A stretch of 64,000 bases of DNA. Source: Aquila chrysaetos chrysaetos. Taxonomy: Eukaryota; Chordata; Aves; Accipitriformes; Accipitridae. Positions 33,760-44,720 of this stretch are shown here, in pieces. The notes under the pieces were generated by a model. The model searched no databases. It saw nothing but the letters and a program-made list of their open reading frames with translations, and was not told the origin of the DNA. A program made the position numbers and the translations under genes. Numbering within the stretch: position 1 is the stretch's first letter; each line of letters starts with the position of its first letter. The DNA lies in assembly GCF_900496995.4 (NCBI RefSeq), contig NC_044014.1, positions 7,142,001 through 7,206,000 on the forward strand, given 5' to 3'.

Positions 33760-36700
33760 GGTTAAAAGATCGCGGAGACTGGGGAAATAGATATTTGTAG
33801 AGCGTCTAGCACATGGGGTCTGCGATGCCTGTCACGCGTCCCTGGGTAGTATGGTAAGAATAATAATGCCATATTTAAGTACTACTGATTTTTAAAGATG
33901 CTGAGCACTGGCCTTCACCACAGAAATGTGGCTTATCGTTAATGGCTCGAAAGAAACAGCATATGATATCTGGACAAGGAAACCTGTAGCCTCGTGTCCA
34001 CCTGGGCTATTCTTCTCCTAAATGAGAATGTTAAAATACTGTCTTCATTACTGCAGTCCCTAATCCAAAAGGAGCAAAGCGAAATCTGAGCTGCAGTAGA
34101 TTTCGTCTCAACAAGTCAGCAAGAAAGACTTTTGCTGCTATTCGTTTGTCTGTTTGCTTTTCCCTGGGTATGTTTTGTTTTGTTTTGCTTTTTTAAAAAT
34201 TCCTTTTAAAAACAGACACAGCCCTTATCTGCTAAGAAAGACTTAATTCTTGGTATCTTTTTGTTCCCCTGCAGATGATTTGACAGTGATGTTTACAGAA
34301 CTCATGATTTAGAAAAAACGAGAAGGGAGGAAAGAATAGGAGTGAACTGAACTAAGCTGACCCAGGAGAGCCTCCTGCCACTCCATGAAGCAGCTGTTAA
34401 TGATGCCTTTGATAATGTGCCATGCTGAAAGGACCGTTACATGATTTCTTTTCTGTATCCAGACGGCCGTGTTTTTAAGCTGATTGTATGTGCCCTCAGG
34501 GGAGTTACAATACCGTGTTTTCAAACAGAGCCACCATGAAGCACCTTGTGTCGCAAACAAAGCTCATTAGCATAGCTCAGCAATTAAACCCCGCTCGGTC
34601 TGCTGTCCTGAGATAAAGAACTCCCAATTTATGGCCCGGTTGACTTTCGGTGGAGATGAATTGGCTGACAGCTTGGAGTGGTGACGTTTTGTCTCATGAG
34701 TACAGCTGTTCGCAAGGGTGATCTTTCAGAATGTGACTTTTCCACAGACTAACCAAGGGTATTAGCACTAACTAATTACAGGGAGAAGCCAGGGGCGATG
34801 GTTTTCTAAGAGTGGGAACATCACAGGCCCCAAACAGCTGGGTAGTGCTAGTGCTTTTCTCTCTTCGAAAACAACAGCCCTGCTGGAGGAGAGCTCCCCA
34901 TCTGGCAAGCTCTTCTAATTCATGTAATAAATGCAAATGATATTTATCTTCTTTATTTTTTACTAGACTTTAATGAAGTTTAGAAGGGACCGGATGCATG
35001 TAGCAAGACATGCGCCTTCTCTTCAGAGCGAACGTGTTGTAGCATTTGATTAGTGATACTGTATTACAGGAGCTGTCTCCACGTTAGTCTGTTTTCAATT
35101 TTATGAACATTGTTTTTAGGAAAGAAGTTTTCTCCTGTTTACTTCTCAGTCCAGTAACTTTTTGCTGTTTGATTTTGGTTCTTTTAGGCTGGGTTTATAT
35201 AGGAAGACTTTGAATGGTTTTAGGTATTGGTGTTGCTGATTAAAAACTGTTCATCTTCATACAGTATTATGCTTGCTGCTCTCAAACATAAAGAATAACA
35301 TGGCTTGAATCCCAAAGCAACTTCAACCCAGGGATTCTTCATGTAAATCAGGAGATAGAGCATGCTCTCCAGGATCCAGCAGAGAGGGAACACAAAGTAA
35401 GAGTTACTGGTGAAGCAATGGAAAATGAATCACTCCAGGAGCTCCGGGAGGAAAAGGGCACCTGTCAGGGTCAGGTCCTGCATCAGATGGGATTTCAGAT
35501 TGGAGAGAAGCGGGCTCCCAGGGCCCTGCTGTATAGACAAATACAGTAGCAAATTTGAGCTGTAGGCTTGTCGTCATCTACTTTATAACAGCTGCAGATC
35601 CATGTGGACTGCTTACATCTGGTGTTGTCAAAAGTGCAAGAGAATTGCACCTTATAGATGTTTCGGTTTGTTCAGCTAGTAATAAAGACAGTGGGATTGC
35701 CACAGGAGGGATCTAGGTGACTGTGTAGGTGTTTGGGTACAAACAAGCTCGGAATTGTGTCCCTAAGCTTGTTCCAGGAGTTTGTGGTTGGGATTTGGGG
35801 CTTCTAAAATGTTAAATACAAGCCTTTGCTGCCTAAGACCCCTTTGGAAGGGGAGGGGTGAGGTGGGATTGTGTGTATAATACATATATATGTGTGTGTA
35901 TAATACATATATATGTGTGTGTGTATATATATATATATGAAGCTGGGTGTGGTAAAGGAAGAAACGAGTATAGAGTCGAGAACCTGAAGAAGCGTTCTAG
36001 CCTTCTGCAACCTGTGGCGTGGTGGCACCTGGAGACCTCCCCACTGCATCATGTCTAGTTGCATCAGAGGTCAACGTCTTGGTCCATAAAAGGCGTTTCT
36101 GCAGCTGTGATAGCCTTTTCCATCTCTATTGGCATGCTCTCTGTGTAGCTATGGGGGTTAAGAGTCAGACTCAAAACTCAGCGCTCTGTTTTTTGGCAAA
36201 GGTCAAGGACCCAGCAGTAAAAGACTGAAAATCTGGTAGGCCAGCATAGCAGGAGGTCATCAGATACTAAGCTGGTCAGTGTGCATGTGTACAGACACAG
36301 TACGTGGCGGGTGTGCTGTTTGCAGGAGAGGGGCTTAGGGCCAAGAAGGTGTCTCTAGCTGACTTCTGTCCATCTTGGAGAATAAACTCTTTTGTGCAGT
36401 GAATGTCTGTATAAGGCTTTTTTTTTTCTTATTAAAGAAACTTTTCAGTGAGCATGTGGATCCCCATAGAGCTAATTTAAGCCCATTAACAATAGACTCA
36501 CTTTTCTTAATTACCCTTTGCAGAACCATCCTAGGATTCCCAGGTGTCCTTGGGCCACAGGTTGGAAACGATCTATACATTGAAAGATAAGGTGTCTGAT
36601 GATGGTGGTTAGGAATATAGAGCACAGTTTCTGAATTAAGGAGGACCTACTGGTTTTTGTTAATGTGGTAATCCCTCTCATTTACCCCAGCTTGTAACTC

Positions 36701-37372
36701 TTTAGGAAACACTGTGTTCTGAGCGAGAGCCAATAAGGTATCTGCAGACCAGGTGGCCACAAGTACAATTTAGTTCTGTGTTTGCTGCAGATGACATTGG
36801 TTTTGAGCCTGGGCCAAGCAGTGAGCCAATCTGAGGTACCTAACGGTGAGGAATGAGAACATGAGACTCTGATCTCTGTTTGTTGCCAAATAAATGGCAG
36901 TAGAAGGCCTGGTGTGTCTGGGGCTGTAAGATCAGCTTGTGTTGACTCTTCTGGAGCCAACATAAATGCTGGTTAAGCTGTGTGTGGCTACTTTGAAATG
37001 TCACTGCTTTCTTGGCAGCAGTGACTCAAAGATGTCTCTGGATGAATGGTGATGGGGAGGGAATAAGCTGTGTAGACTGATGGTTTACTGCATGGTGTAT
37101 CTCTTCCTAAGAGTGTAGGATGTACAAATTTCTGTCTCTTTCCATAGCTTGCTTCTCCCTGCCACAGATGCTGGTAAGTGCCTGAGGAGCCCTTAGCTCC
37201 ATGTTCATGCACATGTTCAGGTGTATCCATATGGAGTAGAGGTGTGGCCAGTGTGAACTCCAAGAATCAGGACTGCCAGGACCACTACAGCCCTTTGCTG
37301 CTGTGCAGACACAGACATGGGATTTTCTTCTTAGAAATAGTATTTTTGTCCTTTAGTATGTTTGTGCTGGAC
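33760..37372. other. Gene desert part 4
   Basis: No recognised gene. It holds repeat-free AT-rich blocks (for example 34560-34790) and one microsatellite at 35.87-35.94 kb. Confidence 0.45.
35869..35939 (+). repeat. Compound (TG)n/(TA)n microsatellite with internal duplication
   Basis: The block TGTGTATAATACATATATAT is repeated twice in tandem and followed by (GT)n and (AT)n. Likely polymorphic. Confidence 0.9.
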
Positions 37373-37958
37373 TGTCCTGGTTTCAGCTGGGACAGAGTTA
37401 ATTGTCTTCCTAGTAGCTGGTATAGTGCTATGTTTCTGAGCTAGGTATGAGAAGAATGTTGATAACACACTGATGTTTTCAGTTGTTGCTAAGTAATGTT
37501 TAGTCTAAAGTCAAGGATTTTTCAGCTTCTGATGCCCAGCCAGTGAGAAGGCTGGAGGGGCACAAGAAGTTGGGAGGGGACACAGCCAGGACAGCTGACC
37601 CAAACTGGCCAGCGGAGTATTCCATACCACGTGATGTCACATCTAGTATATAAACTCGGGGGGGTGAAGGTGTGGGGATCGCCGCTCGGGGACCAACTGG
37701 GCATCGATTGACGGGTGGTGAGCAATTGCACTGTGCATCATTTGTATATTCCAATCCTTTTATTATTACTGTTGTCATTTTATTAGTGTTGTCATTATCA
37801 TTATTAGTTTCTTCTTTTCTGTTCTCTTAAACCGTTCTTATCTCAACCCATGAGTTTTACTTCTTTTCCCAATTTTCTTCCCCATCCCACTGGGTGTGGG
37901 GGGAAGTGAGTGAGCGGCAGCATGGTGCTTAGTTGCTGGCTGGGGTTAAACCACGACA
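37373..37958 (+). mobile_element. Solo LTR of an avian endogenous retrovirus, + orientation
   Basis: A 586-bp element starts TGTCCTGGTTTCAGCTGGGA-like and ends TTAAACCACGACA, with TG...CA termini. Inside are a CRE-like TGATGTCA (37632-37639), a TATA box TATATAAA (37647-37654) and, after the R region, a degraded poly(A) signal (CTTAAA where the sister copy has ATTAAA). No gag, pol or env follows, so it is a solo LTR. Flanks TGGAC and TTGAA give no clear target-site duplication, consistent with age. The family resembles bird ERVL/ERVK-type LTRs; exact class is uncertain. Confidence 0.88.
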
Positions 37959-40900
37959 TTGAACAGGACTTGCAAAGAGCACTGTAGTGTTTGCCCATCC
38001 AGGAACAGGGAAATCTTGGTGAAATGAAGAGAAAAGAAAAAAAGAAACATGAGAGGAGAGCCTGGTCTCTTTTTTGTGATTATGGTAGTGAAAGCTTGGG
38101 CAATCCTTAGGATTATTGAACCATTCGTGTGATTAGCAGTGACTATTTCTTATGGTTTCTTAGTGATTTATTTGTCCTATCTAGAAGAAGGCATTTACTG
38201 ATGCTAAAGCTGTTTTTAGTGAATCTCTGAGAAAAAAGTAAAGTTAAAATCCTAAGTATCCACACAAGCCTACAGAGAGCCCAGACTTCCTGAAGGATTT
38301 CTCAAGGTGGACATGAGGAGTCATCACAACCGTTCATCAGCACAGACATGTAGGGGAGTGTAGCCTTTGCACGAGCTCGCTGAGGAGCACTGGTTGGCTC
38401 CAGAGAGGCCTCTGCAGGGTACTCCCACAGCTCATGTTTGTGGGAGCCTGGTCTCCCGGGGAAGTGCTCCTGACTCAAGCTTTGGCTGACTTGTGTGCTG
38501 ACTGGTTTTTCGGTTCTGTGTCACTTGGTATTTGGTGATGTCCATGCTTTGGGTTCTTAGTTGCTGCTTTAGTGACTAATTAAATCGCCGTCCTCAGCCC
38601 TGCTTTGTAGCTTCCACGGGAGGCTGTTATTAGTAGTGCAGATCTGGGGTGTGTTTGCTGTGCTACCAGCACGGGATCAGCCGAACAGAGACCACTCATG
38701 GAAACTGCGATACATGCAGGAATTGAGACAATTCACGCTGTGCGAGTGTCCTGGAGTCATGACCAGGACTACAGTCTGAGGCAGAGCCCCCTTGTAGTGT
38801 TGCCTTAGCACCTCAGTGTTGAACCTCTCAGTGCTGTGAGACAGGAAAGTGCTGCTGTTGTCCTGGGGAAGAATTGGGCAACAGGACTCGGACCCAGGTG
38901 GGAAAGCAGATTTAAGTGTTTGGGATTGAGGTACTGAGATCCTCAAAGGTCTTTCCTGCAGCAGGGAAGAGGTGGGAGCTCAGGAGCTGTAGGCAAGCGT
39001 GTGGGCTGGTAGCTGTCTGGGGGCCAGGAGCTGCGGGGATTCCTCGGGCTGGCAGAGCAGGATCCATCCCACCGCCTCCAGCCAGGGAGCAGGGCAGGCT
39101 TGGGGGGGAGGACAGCCCCCACACCAGAGCACTAGGTACCTCCATGTGGACAGGGATGGGCTGAGGCCAGGCTGGGATGTCAGCCCATGGGTCACGGTCA
39201 GGACCAGACCTGTTTGACCCTGAGTTGCAGCAGCCAAACCTCCAGGAGAGGGGAGGATGCTCTCATGGCCCTTACACTGTCCTCCTCACTGTACTACCTC
39301 TCATGGGTCCTTAATTTCTCCGCAAACATCTCCTGCAAGGATTTCTTCCTCAAAGAACTTGCAAAACACAGAAGATGGGTAACCTCTAGTCAGTTGGGGG
39401 AAGGATATTTGTCATCCCAAGGTGAGGAGGAGACTGGTGTATATTGATATTGTTACTGCATGCTGCAGAGTAGGTATTACCTGGCAGAAGTGTTTCAGGA
39501 ATTAACAAAGAGCAAAGCAAGTGGTCTCAGCAAACTCTGTTGAATGTACATTTTTCTTCATTATTTTTTCACTAAAGCGTGATGATGTCTGATGGAGCAT
39601 TATGGATGGGGAGAAGGAAGGAAGTGTTAGCAAAGCCTGAAAACAACAAGCTACTGCTCTGGCTAATGAGGCGAAAAGGAAATTCTGGCTGTAGCGGCAA
39701 TGAAGTCCAACGAGAGAGAGAGTTGGGCTTAAGCTTGAGTGAGGCAGTGGAGCTTGCAGAAAGACCTTACTGGGTCAAACATATAAAACCTTTCACTTTA
39801 CAGCTTCTCCCCATCTTCTTATCTAGAAAATGAACATTCACATGGGCATGCAACTCACACCCACCCGCTGCATGGATGGTGTGCACATTCAGCTGTGGTG
39901 AAGGTGACTGCTATAATTTGTTGTGGTTTTTATTCAAGGATCTTTCTAGTCTTCAGAAGATGAGGAAGACTAGGAATCAGCCTCTTACTGCACACCTGGT
40001 GCTAGTCAGCCCACACACCAGATAGAAACACATAATTTTTCACTCAAACCAGTTTTGTGAAGAGATGTCTTGACCTTTTTAGTGTACTTGTGAAAGCACA
40101 AAATGGTAAATGAAGGCTAAGATGCTCTGCCCCTGTGGCAGTAGTTTCTTAATTGCATTTTGGACAGATACAGTCAAATTTTCTTTTGAGTGTCTCAGAC
40201 ATCACTGTTGGAGAATGATTCCCTGGGGCAGGACATGCACCACAGCATAGCCAAGATTTGGGCCCACAGCCCCAGGGAGTGAGGATTCCATCTACTGTTC
40301 TGCTGCAGACTGAGCATAGTTTGGATCTTATGGTGTGAGCTTCAAAACAGCCCAGTCTGGGTGCACTTAGCATAGGCTGCAAAAGTGCCTGGAGATGTGT
40401 GCAATTTGAAAACTGTCCCCATTCTTCTCCAGTGTCTCAGAAATCACATCAGTCCCTAGGGTGTTGACTCTATGGCTGGTTTAAAATAAGATGGGTCAGA
40501 GATGGACCTGTGCTTGGTGGGCTGTGAGGTTGCAGTGCCTGGTCAGGAGCTGGTTGCGGGTACAGTAAAACAGAATATGTTGCGCTCTTTGATGGTTTTT
40601 CTTACCGAAAACTGAGAGAGAGAGAATCCTGTGTGACTATTATCATATACTGATGAGCTGAGCATTTAATGCTGGTCATTTGTGGACGAGAGGTAAACAA
40701 GCACTCATATCACAGTTGGCCATATCAGACAAACCATAGGGCAGAGGGGCTTGCGCAGATTCAGTCGTAAGCTGGACAAAGTCTTACTGGAGTTTAGTGT
40801 GTGTGAGCAACCCAAGCCTCCTCACAGCAGCTCCCGCGCTTGATGATTTTGGAATTCCACACCAGAATGTGGCTACAGAGGTAAACACCAGCTGGGTGTC

Positions 40901-42318
40901 ATGTGAAAGGGAGGAAGCTTAGTGCAACTTGACAGCCCCTGGATACAACCAGCAGTCTTGAATTTCATATTCCTTTAGAATGAGGAGATCAAAGAGCTGT
41001 GATTTGGAAACAGCCAGCAGCCTGTCACGGTGCATTAGGAGCGAACAACAACCCCGTGTCCAGGTGAAAATGGCTTTTGTGCGATTTGGTATGTGGTTTT
41101 AGGATGGGAATCCCCAAATGCCCAAGGATTAGGCACACAATACACAAGTCCTTTGTGAGCTTGACTAAGTGCGCTGCTGCCTGGTGGAATTTGCCACCCT
41201 GGGTTACATTCCCCAAAACAGAGAATGATGAGGGAGGTGCTCGTGGGGCTCAGGTGGGGGATGGCCAAGGGGGTGCTGAGCTGCAGTTGGCACCTCTATC
41301 TCAGAGGCAGGTGCTTAGTTTGGGACCACATCTGTTTTGAATTTACAGCTGTGAGCTGTCTGGTGGAGCTGGGAAGGACAGGGCTGGCCTGAGACCACTA
41401 TGAGGAGGAGGAAGAGGTACACAGCCACCAGTGAGTTGCCAGGAACACAGCAGCCATGTTAGTGCTATCCTCCACCTGGGCTCACGCTTCCCCGTGTGTG
41501 GACTGGGCTTCAGGTGAAGACGAATACACAACTGTTGTACCCATCTATGCAAGGATTTCTTTCTTAAAGTATCTCCAGGTTTCTTTTCCATGGGTTTATG
41601 CAGTCTCTTTTCGAACCCATATACACACTTGGTGTTCACATCCATGGCATTATAAGTGGTGACTGTGTTGAAATCTTTCAGAGGTAATAGCCTTGAATGC
41701 CAGACTTTCTGGGAGATTTCTGTGCTTAAGTTACCTCTGACAGGATGCTCAAAAGTGCTTAGTACAAAGTCTGAGCTCTGCTTTCATTAGATCTGCAGGT
41801 GCTGATATGGCCATTTAACAGGAGTAAAAATAACTTAAGCAAAAGATGTCCTTTTATTAAGCCATCACTATATCTTATTCTATAAATAGATGTCACTTTG
41901 CCCTAGGAACAGCCTGGCATTTTATTAACATTGTCTCTTTACTAGCACCTACCACCTATTCTGTAGTGCTAAACTGGGAAAAGCTCTTAACTTTTATACC
42001 CTATCTCAGGTCTTTCACTTTCAAGTGCCTCTAAGAGCATTACATTTGGTATAAGGTCCAGTTATGACTTTTTTTTAATGGACACTTTTTGGTTTTGTTT
42101 TGACTTTTTCCTTCCCATTGACTTGCACCACTACAGAAAATAACAGCTGAATTACATTTGGCTTCTCCTGCTTCCTTTCTCTTTGAGATGAGGTTACAAC
42201 GACCTCATCTACCTAAATCAATAATCTGCACCCAAATCTAATAAAGATTTAGCAGGGCCTGTAAAATAGCATGCAGCCCAGATGGAAAGGGAGGTCCTAA
42301 TGTCCAATCCACTCATTA
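37959..42318. other. DNA between the two inverted LTRs, no gene seen
   Basis: About 4.4 kb with no retroviral gene remnants and no recognised cellular gene. It is ordinary intergenic DNA, so the two LTRs are separate insertions rather than ends of one provirus. Confidence 0.55.
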
Positions 42319-42323
42319 GCTAT
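42319..42323. repeat. Target-site duplication GCTAT, left copy
   Basis: GCTAT directly precedes the TG end of the minus-strand LTR and is repeated exactly at 42904-42908 after the other end. A 5-bp duplication is typical of ERVL-type integration. Confidence 0.8.
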
Positions 42324-42903
42324 TGTCGTGGTTTAACCCCAGCCAGCAACTAAGCACCACGCAGCCGCTCACTCACTCCCCCCCCCACCCAGTGGGATGG
42401 GGGAGAAAATCGGGAAAAAGAAGCAAAACCCACGGGTTGAGATAAGAACAGTTTAATAGAACAGAAAAGAAGAAACGGATAATGATAATGATAACACTAA
42501 TAAAATGACAACAGCAATAATGAAAGGATTGGAATGTACAAATGATGCGCAGTGCAATTGCTCACCACCCACCGACCGGCACCCAGCTAGTCCCCCAGCG
42601 GCGATTCCCCGCCCCCACTTCCCAGTTCCTATACTAGATGGGACGTCATATGGTATGGAATACCCTGTTGGCCAGTTTGGGTCAGGTGCCCTGGCTGTGT
42701 CCTGTGCCAACTTCTTGTGCCCCTCCAGCTTTCTCGCTGGCTGGGCATGAGAAGCTGAAAAATCCTTGACATTAGTCTAAACACTACTAGCAGCAACTGA
42801 AAACATCAGTGTTATCAACATTCTTCTCATACTGAACTCAAAACATAGCACCGTACCAGCTACTAGGAAGACAGTTAACTCTATCCCAGCTGAAACCAGG
42901 ACA
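42324..42903 (-). mobile_element. Solo LTR of the same endogenous retrovirus family, - orientation
   Basis: A 580-bp element aligns along its whole length, as reverse complement, with the LTR at 37373-37958. It has the same TG...CA ends and shared internal blocks (for example GTATGAGAAGAATGTTGATA and GGTGAGCAATTGCACTG). It keeps a CRE-like TGACGTCC and a poly(A) signal ATTAAA, but its TATA region is altered (AGTATAGG). A perfect 5-bp GCTAT duplication flanks it. No internal retroviral genes are present. Open frames inside are antisense accidents. Confidence 0.92.
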
Positions 42904-42908
42904 GCTAT
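42904..42908. repeat. Target-site duplication GCTAT, right copy
   Basis: Exact match to 42319-42323, directly after the LTR end. Confidence 0.8.
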
Positions 42909-44389
42909 TTATCAACCATTAATGATGAGAATAGGAGTGGTGTGTGGGGAAAAGGATGCAAAAGCAAGACAGCAGAGAACCTTCCTGAATATGAGGCGGA
43001 GACAAAGACTATAAAACACATGTGTGCAGGTTACAGCGTGACACTGGCTGGGGAGAGGGAGGTACCTAAAAAGTGGAATTTCCACAGGAGTTCACTTGCA
43101 GAATCCCAGATTTTTATGCACAAACACTGTGTGTCTTCAAGCTACTGTATGAGAGAAGATAATGAAGAGCTGAAATACATTTGGCTTCCCGTCAGCTGAT
43201 CCTGCATCCCTTTACAGATGTGAAAGCACTAAACCAAAAAGCAGTATTTCCTGAAACTGAATATTATATCCCCCCTTTTTTTTCCAGTAAAAGAGAAATT
43301 GCCTGTGTGATAATGCACCTGTCTCTTGATCTGTAGCAGAGTTAGGAAAAAACTCCAATTTCCCAGTTCTTTGCTTTAATTCCAAGACTTTTCTTTCAGC
43401 TGAAGGAAATGAACATGTGAACTGGCCATCAAAGTTTTTTTCCACCAAATTGCTGGAGCACAGAATTAGGCAGGCAGCTAGTGCGAGTAGAGAAATGTAA
43501 TTTTTCATCACTGTTTATTGAACAGAAACTGGCTTTGTGACAAAATGGGTCTTTTCAATCAATACTGTCAACAACATGTTATTTTGTATTTGAAAACTGA
43601 AGCCACTCTTTTTTTTTTTTTCTCTTTTAGCTTTAAATGAAAACAGTTAGTGGTTTAGTGGTTAAACATTTTTATACAGGTTTGAAGCTTTCACACTTTT
43701 TTGGGGAGGGGTGTTAATGCTTGTTGGAGATGGGAAATATTTTTTCAAAAGCTGAAGCAGTAGAACAAGAAGGAATTCAGCATCTCTGGAGTTTGTGGTA
43801 TGCATAAATACAATAACGTTCCATGAAATAATATTTCAGATTCCAGCAATGTATTACATAGTAGCAATTCCAAAGAAAACAGGAAATAGAAGTCATTAGT
43901 CAGGCAGAAGGAAGAATCTGAAACATTACTAAGATACCAAATGCTTTACAAAACAGTAGCCAAAAACCTGTCTTTAAATCTTCTTTGAATCTTGCTCTGC
44001 AGGTGGAAAGTCAAAATCAGTTGCAGTAATTTTGTATTCTCTTTAGTGAATGCTGACTTCAAATTTGTCTATTAAATAGTTGCAATCAATTTTTTCCCCT
44101 TCTGTAGAAGGAACTACTCCATGCTCCATATATCTCATCTAGATACCCTGCACTGAAGGGAGCACAGCTACAGCCGGGAGCTGTTTCACAAGACGGGTGT
44201 GGGAGGTCAAGTCCCTCTCCCTCTTTAAAAGCATCTCCTTGCGGCTCCAGCTCTGCTGTGTGTGGAGGGGAAGGGTCTCAGCACTGCTCCTTGCAAGGCT
44301 GGCCCTTGCTATGAATGGAGGCAGCTGTGCAGCATTTTTCAAGATGGACTGAGGAATCTACTGCATCCTTTGCCAGTTTGCTCTTACTT
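42909..44389. other. No recognised feature
   Basis: AT-rich unique sequence with T runs near 43609-43621. A 99-residue minus-strand frame at 43212-43511 begins with a signal-peptide-like hydrophobic segment, but it has no recognisable domain or supporting signals. Confidence 0.4.
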
Positions 44390-44720
44390 TTTAAAATCTG
44401 AGCTGTATTTTCTATTTGAAGTTGTCTGGCTTTAGCTTCCAGCCATGGGTTCCTGTTAAGCCTTTCTCTGCTAGATTAAAGAGCCCTTTATGACTGGTAT
44501 TTTCTCTTCATGGAGGTGCTTAATACCCTGTAATCAAGTCACCCTTGGTCTTCTCTTTGATAAGCTAAACAAATCCTGCCCATCAAATTTCTCACTGGAA
44601 GCAGTTCCTCCTCCCCAGCCTTTAAATCATTTTGGTGGCAGTTTTCTTCATACTCTCAAATTTTTCAATTTCTTCTAAGACAGTACAGATCTCAGAGTTG
44701 TGCACAGTCTTTCTGCATTA
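44390..44720 (-). mobile_element. Ancient CR1-type LINE fragment (antisense)
   Basis: In order on the + strand: GAGCCCTTTATGACTGGTAT, TTTCTCTTCATGGAGGTGCT, TGTAATCAAGTCACCCTTGG, TCTTCTCTTTGATAAGCTAA and CTCAAATTTTTCAATTTCTT. This is the antisense ORF2 C-terminal region of old CR1 copies. Diverged; edges approximate. Confidence 0.68.

Noticed and set aside
37500..37778. 92-residue minus-strand frame, similar to an 81-residue + frame at 42505-42750
   Set aside because: The similarity comes from both being antisense to the same LTR family. It is not a conserved gene.
37959..42318. Possible proviral interior between the LTRs
   Set aside because: The LTRs are in opposite orientation and no gag/pol/env-like frames lie between them.
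43212..43511. 99-residue minus frame with a hydrophobic N-terminus
   Set aside because: Looks like a signal peptide, but nothing else supports a secreted protein: no domain, no cysteine pattern, and no promoter or poly(A) context seen.
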